Assembly (NCBI RefSeq): GCF_040654195.1
Contig: NZ_JBFAHM010000001.1
Span: 623,698 to 687,697, forward strand
From: Hamadaea sp013361475
GTDB taxonomy: Bacteria > Actinomycetota > Actinomycetes > Mycobacteriales > Micromonosporaceae
Direction of reading: 5' to 3'
DNA: 64,000 nucleotides
Both the position numbers and the translations under genes were made by a program. The notes beneath the pieces were generated by a model. That model had not been told where the DNA came from. It did not search any database and saw only the letters and a program-made list of their open reading frames with translations. Below, piece by piece: positions 31,105 through 40,027 of this stretch (position 1 is the first letter of the stretch; the number at the start of each line of letters is the position of its first letter).

Positions 31105-33306
31105 ATGCAAACGCAGAACGTCATCGAGCTGAGCATCGGCGGGATGACCTGCGCGACCTGCGCCGGCCGCGTCGAGAAGAAGCTCAACAAGATGCCCGGC
31201 GTCACGGCGTCGGTGAACTTCGCGACCGAGACGGCGCACGTCTCCTACGAGCCCTCGGTGACCGTGAACGACCTGGTCGCGACGGTGGTGGCCACGGGAT
31301 ACACGGCGACGCCGCCGGAGCCCGAGGTCACCGAGCCGGCCGAGGAGAAGGAGCACGACCCGCTCTTCCAGCGACTCGTCGGCAGCATCGTGCTGTCGAT
31401 CCCGGTCGTGCTGCTCTCGATGATCCCGGCCCTCCAGTTCGACAACTGGCAGTGGGCCGCGCTCACCCTGGCCGCCCCCGTCGTGACCTGGGGCGCGTGG
31501 CCGTTCCACCGGGCGGCGCTGCTCAACGCGCGCCACGCCACGGCCACCATGGACACCCTGATCAGCCTCGGTGTCGCGGCGTCGTTCCTGTGGAGCCTCT
31601 ACGCGCTCTTCATCGGCGACGCCGGGATGACCGGCATGAAGATGCCGCTCGACCTGTTCGCCCGCTCGGTCACCGAGCAGCACCTCTACCTCGAAGTAGG
31701 CGCCGCGCTGACCACGTTCCTGCTGGCCGGGCGCTGGTTCGAGCACCGCGCGAAGCGTACGGCGGGATCGGCTCTGCGTGCCTTGCTCCACCTCGGTGCG
31801 AAGCAGGCGACGCTGCTGGTCGACGGCCAGGAGCGTACGGTGCCGGCCGCTCAGCTCAAGGTCGGCGACGTGTTCGTCGTCCGTCCCGGGGAGAAGATCG
31901 CCACCGACGGGGTGGTCGTCGAGGGCGCCAGCGCGGTCGACGCCAGCATGCTGACCGGCGAGAGCGTACCGGTCGAGGTCGGGCCGGGTTCCGACGTCGT
32001 CGGCGCGACGGTCAACGCGGGCGGGCGGCTCATCGTCCGCGCCACCCGGGTCGGCGCGGACACGCAGCTCGCGCAGATCGCCAAGCTGGTCACGGAGGCG
32101 CAGTCCGGCAAGGCTCCGGTGCAGCGGCTCGCCGACCGGGTCAGCGCCGTCTTCGTCCCGGCGGTCATTCTGATCGCGCTCGGCACGTTCGCCGGGTGGC
32201 TCGCGGTCACCGGCAATGTCACGGCCGCGTTCACCGCGGCGGTCGCGGTCCTGATCGTCGCCTGCCCCTGCGCGCTCGGCCTGGCCACGCCGACCGCGCT
32301 GCTCGTCGGCACCGGGCGCGGCGCGCAGCTCGGCGTCCTGATCCGGGGGCCGGAGGTCCTCGAGTCCACTCGCCGCGTCGACACGATCCTGCTCGACAAG
32401 ACCGGCACCGTCACCACGGGTGTCATGGCGCTCGCCGGCCTCTCGCCCGCCGAGGGGTTCAGCGCCGACAAGCTCCTCTGGTACGCCGGAAGCCTGGAAC
32501 AGGCCAGTGAGCACCCCATCGCCCGAGCCGTCGCGGCGGCGACCCCGGAACTGTCCCGGGTGGACGACTTCACGGCGCTGCCCGGGCTCGGGGCGTCCGG
32601 CGTGGTCGACGGCCGGACGGTCTTGGTCGGGCGGGCCTCCCTGCTGTCCGACAACGGCGTAGCCGTGCCGGCCGACGGAGCCCGCGAGGACATGACGTCA
32701 GTGGCGGTCGCCGTGGACGGGACGTTCGCAGGCTGGGTGCACGTCGCCGACACGGTCAAGTCGACCTCGGCCGACGCGATCGCGGCGCTGCGCCGGGAAG
32801 GACTGCGGCCGGTGCTGCTGACCGGCGACGCGGCCGGTCCGGCCGGCCTGGTCGCCGATCAGGTCGGCATCGCCGCCGCGGACGTGGTGGCGGGCGTACT
32901 GCCGGCAGGGAAGGTCGACGCCGTCCGGGAGCTGCAGCAGCGCGGTGCGGTGGTCGCGATGGTCGGCGACGGGGTCAACGACGCCGCCGCTCTGGCCGCG
33001 GCCGACCTCGGTCTCGCGATGGGCACCGGCACCGACGCCGCCATCGAGGCCGCCGATCTGACCCTGGTCCGGGGTGACCTCACGGCGACCGTGGACGCGA
33101 TCCGGCTGTCGCGGGCGACCCTGCGGAACATCAAGCAGAACCTGTTCTGGGCGTTCGCGTACAACCTGGTGTTGATCCCGCTGGCCGCCCTCGGCCTGGT
33201 GACGCCGGTGCTGGCCGGCCTGGCGATGGCGTTCAGCAGCATCTTCGTGGTGTTGAACAGCCTGCGGCTCTTCAGGTTCCGCGGCTACTCGGCGGCCGCC
33301 GAATAG
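31105..33306 (+). CDS. copA: Copper-exporting P1B-type ATPase CopA
   Basis: A 733-residue P-type ATPase. It has one N-terminal HMA domain (GMTCATCAGRVE), the membrane CPC motif (ACPCALGLATP), the TGES-type actuator (MLTGESVPVE), the phosphorylated Asp in DKTGTVTTG, HP (EHPIARA) and GDGVNDAAAL. Two Asn/Tyr and Met/Ser membrane positions fit Cu(I) export. GGAGG precedes the ATG. It ends the CsoR-controlled operon and its 3' end overlaps the convergent WYL gene by 22 bases. Confidence 0.95.
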   Translation: MQTQNVIELSIGGMTCATCAGRVEKKLNKMPGVTASVNFATETAHVSYEPSVTVNDLVATVVATGYTATPPEPEVTEPAEEKEHDPLFQRLVGSIVLSIPVVLLSMIPALQFDNWQWAALTLAAPVVTWGAWPFHRAALLNARHATATMDTLISLGVAASFLWSLYALFIGDAGMTGMKMPLDLFARSVTEQHLYLEVGAALTTFLLAGRWFEHRAKRTAGSALRALLHLGAKQATLLVDGQERTVPAAQLKVGDVFVVRPGEKIATDGVVVEGASAVDASMLTGESVPVEVGPGSDVVGATVNAGGRLIVRATRVGADTQLAQIAKLVTEAQSGKAPVQRLADRVSAVFVPAVILIALGTFAGWLAVTGNVTAAFTAAVAVLIVACPCALGLATPTALLVGTGRGAQLGVLIRGPEVLESTRRVDTILLDKTGTVTTGVMALAGLSPAEGFSADKLLWYAGSLEQASEHPIARAVAAATPELSRVDDFTALPGLGASGVVDGRTVLVGRASLLSDNGVAVPADGAREDMTSVAVAVDGTFAGWVHVADTVKSTSADAIAALRREGLRPVLLTGDAAGPAGLVADQVGIAAADVVAGVLPAGKVDAVRELQQRGAVVAMVGDGVNDAAALAAADLGLAMGTGTDAAIEAADLTLVRGDLTATVDAIRLSRATLRNIKQNLFWAFAYNLVLIPLAALGLVTPVLAGLAMAFSSIFVVLNSLRLFRFRGYSAAAE

Positions 33307-34235
33307 CTCGCGGCCAGCTGCCGCAACAGCTCACGAAGCTCGGGCGGGTTCACCGCGGTGAACCCGACGCCGAGCTTCGTGACGTAGGTGACCAGGCCGA
33401 GCAGCGAGTTCGTGCCGGTCTGGAAGAGGCAGGTCTCGTCGTCGATCGGGACGAGGAGGCCTGCCTCCGGCGGTATCCGGCCGGCGAGCGCCTCGGCCGA
33501 GGCGTGGAGCCGCACCTCCGCCTGATGGGGCCAGGCCTGGGAACCCACCCCACGGCGTACGCGGTCGGTCGCCTCCTCGTCGGTCAGCTCCCTCGGCGTG
33601 AACCGGGGGCCGGCGGGTGGCCGGGGCGTGATCCGATCCGCCCGGAAGGTACGCCAGTCGCCCCGGTCGAGATCCCAGGCCAGCAGGTACCACCGCTGTC
33701 CGGTGTAGACGAGTCGCTGCGGTTCGACGGACCGGGTGGTGTCGCCGGAGTGTCCCGTGTAGTCGAACCGCAGGCGCTCATGGTCCCGGATGGCGGCGGC
33801 GATGACCGTCAGATGCTGTGGGTCGACCGCAGGACCACCGCCTGCCGCGAAGACCGTCGCCCGGCGTACGGCGTCGACCCGGCCCCGGAGCCGGGTCGGC
33901 AGGGTCTGCTGAAGTTTCGCCAGTGCGCGTACCGACGGCTCTTCGATGCCCGCGACCGAGCCCGCCGCGGCCGCGCTGAGCCCGACCGCGACGGCGACCG
34001 CCTCCTCGTCGTCCAGCAGCAGCGGCGGGACCGTTTTGCCGGGGCTGAGCCGGTAGCCGCCGGTGGTCCCGGTGCTGGAGTGGATCTCGTAGCCGAGGAT
34101 GCGCAGCCGCTCGATGTCGTTCCGCACGGTCCGGCTGGTGACCTCCAGCCGGTCGGCCAGCTCCGCGCCCGACCAGTCGCGCCGCGACTGCAGCAGGGCG
34201 AGCAGCCGTAGAAGTCGGACCGAAGTCTCCAGCAT
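33285..34235 (-). CDS. WYL-domain transcriptional regulator (DeoR-like HTH)
   Basis: A 316-residue regulator. The N-terminal HTH_11 is MLETSVRLLRLLALLQSRRDWSGAELADRL with TSRTVRNDIERLRILGYEI, the middle LRFDYTGHSGDTTRSVEPQRLVYTGQRWYLLAWD is the WYL domain and a WCX tail follows. The start at 34235 gives this standard length; the open frame extends further upstream in antisense to the VOC gene. It probably controls the divergent VOC gene. It converges on copA. Confidence 0.85.
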   Translation of the reverse strand: MLETSVRLLRLLALLQSRRDWSGAELADRLEVTSRTVRNDIERLRILGYEIHSSTGTTGGYRLSPGKTVPPLLLDDEEAVAVAVGLSAAAAGSVAGIEEPSVRALAKLQQTLPTRLRGRVDAVRRATVFAAGGGPAVDPQHLTVIAAAIRDHERLRFDYTGHSGDTTRSVEPQRLVYTGQRWYLLAWDLDRGDWRTFRADRITPRPPAGPRFTPRELTDEEATDRVRRGVGSQAWPHQAEVRLHASAEALAGRIPPEAGLLVPIDDETCLFQTGTNSLLGLVTYVTKLGVGFTAVNPPELRELLRQLAASYSAAAE

Positions 34236-34277
34236 TGAGGAATCATACGTTCCACAAGGCTCGTTAACCTGGTTCTC

Positions 34278-34682
34278 ATGAGCACACTTCGCGGACTCGC
34301 CACGATCAGCCTCTTCGCCGACGACCTGGACGCCGCCGCCCGGTGGTACGCCGACCTCCTCGGCGTCGAGCCCTACTTCTCGCGGGACGGCTACCGGGAG
34401 TTCCGCATCGGCGACTACCAGCACGAACTCGGCATCATCGACCGGCGCTTCGCCCCGCCGTCCAGTACGCCCGGCGGCGTGATCGCGTACTGGCACGTGG
34501 ACGACCTCGACGGCGTCTTCGCCCGGCTGCTGTCGATGGGCGCCACCGAATATCAGGGCGTCCGCGAATGGGGCCCCGGTTTCGTCACCGCCTCGGTCGT
34601 CGACCCGTTCGGCAACATCCTCGGCGTCATGACGAACAAGCACTACGTCGAGGTCCTGGGCTCCTTGGGCGATGCGGCGTGA
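34278..34682 (+). CDS. VOC-family (glyoxalase-like) protein
   Basis: A 134-residue protein with two beta-alpha-beta-beta-beta halves (LATISLFADDLDAAARWYADLLG and VIAYWHVDDLDGVFARLLSMGA, then DPFGNILGVM), the vicinal oxygen chelate pattern. Substrate is unknown. It is 42 bases from the divergent WYL regulator and overlaps the next gene by 4 bases. Confidence 0.8.
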   Translation: MSTLRGLATISLFADDLDAAARWYADLLGVEPYFSRDGYREFRIGDYQHELGIIDRRFAPPSSTPGGVIAYWHVDDLDGVFARLLSMGATEYQGVREWGPGFVTASVVDPFGNILGVMTNKHYVEVLGSLGDAA

Positions 34683-35026
34683 CTGCGCTGACCTTCGCCG
34701 ACGCCGACGCGTTCGCCGCCTGGCTCGACGAGCACCACGCCCAGGAGGAGGCGATCTGGCTGAAGATCGCCAAGAAGGGCTCACCCCACCGCACGTTGTC
34801 GAACATGGACGCGGTCGAGGTCGGGCTCTGCTACGGCTGGATCAGCAGCCACCGTAAGCCGCTCGACCAGGACTTCTTCCTCCAGCGGTACTCACGCCGG
34901 CGGCCCCGCAGCCCATGGTCGCAGGTGAACAAGGACCTCGTCGCGAAGCTGACCGCCGACGGGCGGATGCGGCCGCCTGGGCAAGCCGAGGTCGACGCCG
35001 CTCAAGCCGACGGGCGCTGGACGTGA
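34679..35026 (+). pseudogene. YdeI/OmpD-associated protein, C-terminally truncated
   Basis: A 115-residue product from a GTG overlapping the VOC stop. ALTFADADAFAAWLDEHHAQEEAIWLKIAKKGS and CYGWISSHRKPLDQDFFLQRYSRRRPRSPWSQVN are typical of the YdeI family, which normally has about 190 residues. The frame ends at ADGRWT, where family members continue with an Ala/Tyr-rich tail. The stop coincides with a gtgatcatcgcg sequence also seen in the intergenic repeats, so the 3' end may be lost. It could still fold. Confidence 0.6.
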
Positions 35027-35096
35027 TCATCGCGCACTTCCGGAAGGTCGCGTACCTATCCGTGGTGCGGTGAGGTACCTGGGCCTCCGGAGATCA

Positions 35097-36059
35097 TCAC
35101 TTGAGGGCGAGCGCGAGTTCGCGGGCGGTGTCGGCGAGCAGCGTGGAGGGGCGGATCGGCGTACCGGCCAAGGCGCTGATCAAGGCGGTGAAGCCGGGCA
35201 ACGGATAGCCGTCCGGCTCGGCCACCGCCGGAGCATACCGGGCCAACGACGGCCGGCCCCGCTCCCACGCCTCCAGCACCTCGTTCCGGGACGGCACGCC
35301 GAATCCGTGGCCGACCGGGGCGGCGTGCCGGAGGCGTACCAGGCCGGAATCGCCCAGCGTCGCCGCCAGCTTGCAGCCGACGTCGAGCAGCTCGATCTCG
35401 GCCCGGCTGTGCCGCAGCAGCACCGAACACGGCCGGGGACAAGCCGCGGCGCACACGCCGAACGCGTGCGACGTGAGGGAATGCAGCCGATCCAGGTACG
35501 CCCGCCAGCCGCTCGGCGGCTCATGCGCCACCTTCACCGAGCGCAGGGCCGCTGACTTCTCCGCCTTCGTCTGCGGACACTCCCGGGTGTCCTCGCCCCA
35601 GAGGCTGTCGTCTCCGCGTACGTCGGCCGGCAGCCGGGCCGGATCGCCGGCGTGCCCCAGCACCCGCTCCCAGACCAGGAGCGAGGCGTACTCGCTGACG
35701 ATGTGGACGGCGGCCACCACACCGGTCATCTCCCGCCGCTCCCAGCGGGCTGCGATGACTTCCAGCAGCAGGGCGTACGCGGGACGCAGCGACGCCAGCG
35801 CCCCACGGTCCGCTTCGCCGGGCGCCTGCGGCATCCGGCACGCGAGTGCCCGCGTACGCAACTCGGCCGGGACGTGATCCTCGCCGAAGTCCTCCGCGTC
35901 CAGATCCAGCAGCCGCTGGCCGAAGACGCACAACTGCTGCACCTGGGCGATCTCGCGGGTGGACAGCTCGACGTCGGCGCCCTGCGCGACGAGGGCCGCG
36001 ACATCGGCGAACGAGTAGCGCTCGGCGAGCGAGATCAGCACCTCGTGAACCGTCTCCAC
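35097..36059 (-). CDS. Conserved hypothetical protein
   Basis: A 320-residue protein from GTG at 36059 (an upstream TTG at 36122 would extend it). It is helical with a mid-protein SLWGEDTRECPQTKAEKSAALRSV segment and a CAAACPRPCSVLLRHS cysteine cluster. ETVHEVLISLAERYSFADVAALVAQGADVELST opens it. I do not recognise the family. It stands alone between a truncated gene and a gene remnant. Confidence 0.6.
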   Translation of the reverse strand: METVHEVLISLAERYSFADVAALVAQGADVELSTREIAQVQQLCVFGQRLLDLDAEDFGEDHVPAELRTRALACRMPQAPGEADRGALASLRPAYALLLEVIAARWERREMTGVVAAVHIVSEYASLLVWERVLGHAGDPARLPADVRGDDSLWGEDTRECPQTKAEKSAALRSVKVAHEPPSGWRAYLDRLHSLTSHAFGVCAAACPRPCSVLLRHSRAEIELLDVGCKLAATLGDSGLVRLRHAAPVGHGFGVPSRNEVLEAWERGRPSLARYAPAVAEPDGYPLPGFTALISALAGTPIRPSTLLADTARELALALK

Positions 36060-36196
36060 GCTGCAAAGCTTCCCACGCCAGCCGTCAATTCCGGGTCGGC
36101 GTACACGTAGACGCCAGGCCAAAGCCGAACCAGTTCACCGGTACGCACTGCGTTTTCGACGGCCCAGCGAGGGATGCTCGCTATCCGGCCGCACAT
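36035..36196 (-). pseudogene. AbiEi-like antitoxin N-terminal remnant
   Basis: About 53 codons from ATG at 36196 (or 36205) read CGRIASIPRWAVENAVRTG, then ELVRLWPGVYVYADPEL, which is the winged-helix start of AbiEi-type/DUF559-linked proteins (helix, RLWPGVY strand). It then runs into unrelated sequence and a stop, overlapping the start of the hypothetical gene. The remaining 200 or more residues are missing. The 5' end abuts a palindrome. Confidence 0.5.
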
Positions 36197-36265
36197 AGAG
36201 ATCATGTGCCGCCCGCCAGCGCTGTAAGGACGTTCTAGCGCTGGCAAGCGGCACATGATCTCTAT
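36195..36265. repeat. 29-bp-arm palindrome with 13-base loop
   Basis: Arms 36195-36223 and 36237-36265 pair with two mismatches (atagagatcatgtgccgc at the left end). It lies between two minus-strand genes, just downstream of the rhlE terminator region, and could be a terminator or a mobile palindrome. Confidence 0.85.
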
Positions 36266-36326
36266 TTCGGGCCTCGGATTGCTGGTGGATGGCACTTGAT
36301 CATGCCAAGCGTCAGCGCGTAGGGCC

Positions 36327-37895
36327 TCAGTCGGTGGTGGCGGACGCCGAGCCCGGCTTCCGCGGACTCCGGCGACGGCGGCGAGCCTTCGCAGCCCCGT
36401 CGGCAGCGCCGGCCGAAGCCGCGACGGGCTCCGGCGAAGACGGGCCCGACGGGTCCGAGAAGAGGATCTGCGTCGCGTCGCCCTTGACGACCTCGCCGTT
36501 ACGGCGACGGCGGCGCTGGCGCGGCTCGCGGTCGGCGGGCTCGGCGTCGGCCGCTGGGGCCTCGGCGGGCGCTGCGTCACGCGTACCAGTGGAGGAGCGG
36601 CGGGACCGGCCACGGACCGGACGCTGACCGCGGCGGCCGCCCCCAAGGTCCTCTTCCTTCTCCGCGGCCAGGCCGGCCCGCGACCGCTGCGCGGACGGCA
36701 GGGTGGCGGCGGCGTCGGCCGGGATGTCGAGGTCGGAGTAGAGCCACTCGGAGGTGTGGTAGGTCTCGCGCGGCTCGGGCTCGCCGATCTCGAGCGTCTT
36801 GTCGATGATCCGCCAGCGCGGCATGTCCTCCCAGTCCACGAATGTGACCGCGACGCCCGTGGCGCCCGCGCGGCCGGTCCGCCCAATGCGGTGGACGTAG
36901 GTCTCGGGGTCCTCGGGGCAGTCGAAGTTGATCACGTGCGTGACGGCGGCGATGTCGATGCCGCGGGCGGCGACGTCGGTCGCGACCAGGACGTCGATCT
37001 TGCCGGCCCGGAAGGCGCGCAGAGCCCGCTCGCGGGCGCCCTGGTTGAGGTCGCCGTGGACGGCCGCCGCGGCGAACCCGCGGAAGTCGAGGTCCTCGGT
37101 GACCCGGTCGCAGTTGCGCTTGGTGCGGCTGAACACCATGGTGAGCCCGCGGTCCTTGGCCTGCAGGATGCGGGCCAGCATCTCGAGCTTGTTCAGCGAG
37201 TGCGTGCGGTAGACGAACTGCTTCGTCTGCGGGCTGACGCCCGGCTCCTCGGAGTGACCGGCGTGCACCGTGATCGGCGAGCGCAGGAAGCGCCGGGACA
37301 GGGCCACGATCGCGTCCGGCATGGTCGCCGAGAACAGCATGGTCTGGCGCTGCTCGGGGAGCATCGAGAGGATCTTCTCGACGTCCTCGAGGAAGCCCAG
37401 GTCCAGCATGCGGTCGGCCTCGTCGAGCACGATCGCGAAGACGCTGTTGAGCTTGAGGTGCTTCTGCTTGATCAGGTCGAGCAGCCGGCCCGGGGTGGCG
37501 ACGAGGATCTCGACGCCCTTCTTCAACGCGTCGATCTGCGGCTCGTACGCGACGCCGCCGTAGATCGGCAGGACGCGGACGCCCCGGAGCTTGCCGGCGG
37601 CGGCCAGGTCCTTGGCGACCTGGAGGCCGAGTTCCCGGGTCGGGACCACGACCAGGGCCTGCGGCGCTCCGTCGCCCCCCTCCTCGGGGCTGACGACCCG
37701 GTCCACCAGCGGCAGGCCGAAGCCGAACGTCTTACCGGTGCCCGTCGGGGCCTGCCCGATCAGGTCCGCGCCGCGCTGCGCGATGGGCAGCGCGTACTCC
37801 TGGATGGCGAACGCGTGGGTGATGCCGATCTCGCTGAGTGCGGCAACGGTCTCTGGGCGTACACCCAGATCAGCAAAGGTAGAAGTGGTGCTCAT
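36327..37895 (-). CDS. rhlE: DEAD-box RNA helicase RhlE-like
   Basis: A 522-residue helicase. The Q motif (FADLGVRPETVAALSEIGI...AIQ), motif I APTGTGKT, DEAD in VLDEADRMLD, SAT in LFSATMPD and HRIGRTGRAG are intact. The C-terminal 120 residues are basic and Arg/Pro/Ala-rich, suited to RNA binding. In actinobacteria this helicase adjoins a ferritin-like gene, as here. The long divergent leader contains hairpins that may mediate cold or autoregulation. Confidence 0.93.
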   Translation of the reverse strand: MSTTSTFADLGVRPETVAALSEIGITHAFAIQEYALPIAQRGADLIGQAPTGTGKTFGFGLPLVDRVVSPEEGGDGAPQALVVVPTRELGLQVAKDLAAAGKLRGVRVLPIYGGVAYEPQIDALKKGVEILVATPGRLLDLIKQKHLKLNSVFAIVLDEADRMLDLGFLEDVEKILSMLPEQRQTMLFSATMPDAIVALSRRFLRSPITVHAGHSEEPGVSPQTKQFVYRTHSLNKLEMLARILQAKDRGLTMVFSRTKRNCDRVTEDLDFRGFAAAAVHGDLNQGARERALRAFRAGKIDVLVATDVAARGIDIAAVTHVINFDCPEDPETYVHRIGRTGRAGATGVAVTFVDWEDMPRWRIIDKTLEIGEPEPRETYHTSEWLYSDLDIPADAAATLPSAQRSRAGLAAEKEEDLGGGRRGQRPVRGRSRRSSTGTRDAAPAEAPAADAEPADREPRQRRRRRNGEVVKGDATQILFSDPSGPSSPEPVAASAGAADGAAKARRRRRSPRKPGSASATTD

Positions 37896-37913
37896 GGAGT
37901 TGTGGGGTGCCCT

Positions 37914-38085
37914 CTCTCATGCGCCCCTTCGCTGCAAAGCACTTCTGGGTATGGGGCGCGCTGTGTCATCGGCGCGGTCAGGTCTGCGCCTGCGGTTCGC
38001 GTGGGCCGCACCCGTGCGCCAGGCTGGTCACCAGCCGGCAGGCCCGGGGGCCGCACGCGGGTCGCAGGCCGGAGCGGCCTGCGAC
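37914..38085 (-). promoter_or_regulatory. Structured rhlE leader
   Basis: GCGCCCC / GGGGCGC at about 37921-37961 and a strong 10-bp hairpin (gtcgcaggcc / ggcctgcgac, loop ggagc) at 38061-38085 lie in the region read as the rhlE 5' leader. The 279-base divergent region 37896-38174 holds no gene and has AT-rich ctatatcgtacg near 38090 as a likely promoter. Confidence 0.4.
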
Positions 38086-38174
38086 AACACCTATATCGTA
38101 CGCCGAACGGGGCGTTCCGCGCACTGGGTAGTCACGTGATCACAAGACGCCGTTCGCGCTGTAGGGTGCCAAAC

Positions 38175-38816
38175 GTGTCCGAGAACACACTCTCCCCAGG
38201 CTTCCGCGACCTCCTCGGCATGCTCGCGTACGCCGAACTGCTGGCCTTCGACCGCATGGCGGCCGACGCCCGGCTCGCCCCCGACCTGCACCGGCGGGCG
38301 GTTCTCTGCGAAATGGCGGCGGTCGAGATCGCCAACTACCGCCGGATCTCCGACCGGCTCGCCTCAGCCGGGATCGATCCACCCGAGGCGATGACACCCT
38401 TCCTCGGTGCGCTGGCCTCCTACCACGAGGCGACCGAGCCGACCGACTGGCTCGAGGCGCTGACCAAGGCGTACATCGGGGACGGGATCGCCGACGACTT
38501 CTTCCGGGAGATCGCCGAGCAGCTCGACGACCCCGACCGGGAACTCGTCCTGCGGGTGTTGCACGACGACGCGTACGACGACTTCGCCGGGGGTGAGATT
38601 CGCGACGCGATCGCGGCGGATCCCAAGATCGCCAATCGGCTGTCGATGTGGGCGCGACGGCTGGTGGGCGAGGCCCTCTCCCAGGCGGCCCGGGTCGCCG
38701 CCGAACACGGCGACCTCGTCGCCCTGATCGGTGACGCCGAGGTGGGGGAGCAGTTGTTCACGCGGCTCAAGCAGGCGCACGCCCAACGGATGGCCGCCGT
38801 CGGGCTCAACAACTGA
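38175..38816 (+). CDS. Ferritin-like fold protein
   Basis: A 213-residue helical protein starting at GTG 38175. ELLAFDRMAADA, EMAAVEIANYRRI and YHEATEPTDWLEALTKAYIGDGIADDFFREIAEQLDD carry Glu and His spaced as in diiron ferritin-like four-helix bundles (tRNA hydroxylase-like). A TAGGGT box at 38162 ends 7 bases before GTG, so the message may be leaderless. Position next to rhlE, DUF3107 and TetR is conserved, as in the Rv3210c region of M. tuberculosis from memory. Confidence 0.75.
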   Translation: MSENTLSPGFRDLLGMLAYAELLAFDRMAADARLAPDLHRRAVLCEMAAVEIANYRRISDRLASAGIDPPEAMTPFLGALASYHEATEPTDWLEALTKAYIGDGIADDFFREIAEQLDDPDRELVLRVLHDDAYDDFAGGEIRDAIAADPKIANRLSMWARRLVGEALSQAARVAAEHGDLVALIGDAEVGEQLFTRLKQAHAQRMAAVGLNN

Positions 38817-38870
38817 CGCTGACGCCGAGCCCGCGCCGGCTTCCCGACGCGGGCTGGGCTCACACCTGGG

Positions 38871-39098
38871 TCAGCGCGGGGTGAAGCCGACCGGCCGGGT
38901 CTGCGCCTCGGCGATCTCGACATACGCCAGCTTCGCGACCGGCACGATGACCTTGCGCCCCTTGTCATCGGTCAGGGCCAGCACGCCCGAGTCGGACGCG
39001 AGCGCCGCGGTCACCAGCTGCTCCACCTCCGCCGGCGACTGGGTGCTCTCCAGCACGAGCTCGCGGGCCGCGAACTGCACTCCGATCTTGACCTCCAC
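38871..39098 (-). CDS. DUF3107 protein
   Basis: A 75-residue protein from GTG. VEVKIGVQFAARELVLESTQSPAEVEQLV and DDKGRKVIVPVAKLAYVEI match the short DUF3107 family found across actinobacteria (TB9.4 type). The function is unknown. The start at 39098 has GAGGAGG upstream on its strand. It is followed on the same strand by nothing and preceded by the TetR gene. Confidence 0.88.
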   Translation of the reverse strand: MEVKIGVQFAARELVLESTQSPAEVEQLVTAALASDSGVLALTDDKGRKVIVPVAKLAYVEIAEAQTRPVGFTPR

Positions 39099-39215
39099 GG
39101 ACGGGTCCCTCCTCGGTTGCGCGCGACGGCCATCGGCCGCCGTTTGTCGAAACACTATCGCGCGGTGTCAGCCGGATTCGGCTTCCCGGGACCGTGTTCG
39201 CCGGAGGCGGATTCC

Positions 39216-39893
39216 TCAGGCGGCTTCCTCGTCGCCGTGGTCGTCGGCATGGTCGCCCGCATGATCGCCGCTGAGCGGGAAGCTGGCGATGCCGCGCCAG
39301 GACAGCGCCGAGATCAACCGCTCGGCCTCCTCCTGGGCGATCTCCCGGCCGCCGGTCAGCCAGTACCGCGCGGCGACCTGCGAGATGCCGGTCAGCCCGG
39401 CCGCCAGGATCTCCGCGCGCGCCCGGTCGACCGCGGTGTCGGCCATGATCGTCGCGGTGATGGCCTCGACCGAGGCCTGTTCGACACGCTCGACACGCTC
39501 ACGAACCGCCGGGTCGTTGCGCAGATCCGATTCGAAGACCAGCCGGAACGCCTCCGACTCGTGCGAGACGAAGTCGAAGTACGCGTGCGTCGCGCCGCGG
39601 ACGCGTTCGGCGTTGTCCGTGGTCGCCTCCATCGCCGAGCGGATCTTGGCGATGATCGCGTCGCAATGAGTGTCCAACAAGGCCAGATAGAGTTCCAGCT
39701 TTCCCGGGAAATGCTGGTACAGCACGGGTTTCGAGACGCCGGCCCGCTCGGCGATGTCGTCCATCGCGGCCGCGTGGTAGCCCTGCGCCACGAAGACGTC
39801 CTGTGCCGCGGCCAGGAGCTGCGAACGCCGGGCGGACCTCGGCATCCGGGTCGGTCGGCCCGCGGCCCGCGTGCCACTCGTCGCCGGTGCCAT
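39216..39893 (-). CDS. TetR-family regulator
   Basis: A 225-residue regulator. The N-terminal HTH is RSQLLAAAQDVFVAQGYHAAAMDDIAERAGVSKPVLYQHFPGKLELYLALLDTH. The C-terminal ligand domain (AYFDFVSHESEAFRLVFESDLRND) is of the type next to DUF3107 in many actinobacteria. The tail is His/Asp-rich (GDHAGDHADDHGDEEAA), which could bind metal. It is divergent from the Pro-rich gene at 40028. Confidence 0.9.
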   Translation of the reverse strand: MAPATSGTRAAGRPTRMPRSARRSQLLAAAQDVFVAQGYHAAAMDDIAERAGVSKPVLYQHFPGKLELYLALLDTHCDAIIAKIRSAMEATTDNAERVRGATHAYFDFVSHESEAFRLVFESDLRNDPAVRERVERVEQASVEAITATIMADTAVDRARAEILAAGLTGISQVAARYWLTGGREIAQEEAERLISALSWRGIASFPLSGDHAGDHADDHGDEEAA

Positions 39894-40027
39894 AGATGCC
39901 GTCCTCTCCGTACACGCTCGCCCCGCGCGTGTCGTCAGCTTCGTCGCCGGAAATTCTCCCGCCGTTGCAACTTATCGCGCTTCCCCTAACAAGGTAGCCT
40001 CACCCATGGGCTACCGAGGAGCGCACG

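Noticed and set aside
39990..40012. An IdeR/DtxR iron box (aaggtagcctcaccc) before the Pro-rich gene
   Set aside because: The core is one base short of the usual spacing and only one half matches, so it is not convincing.
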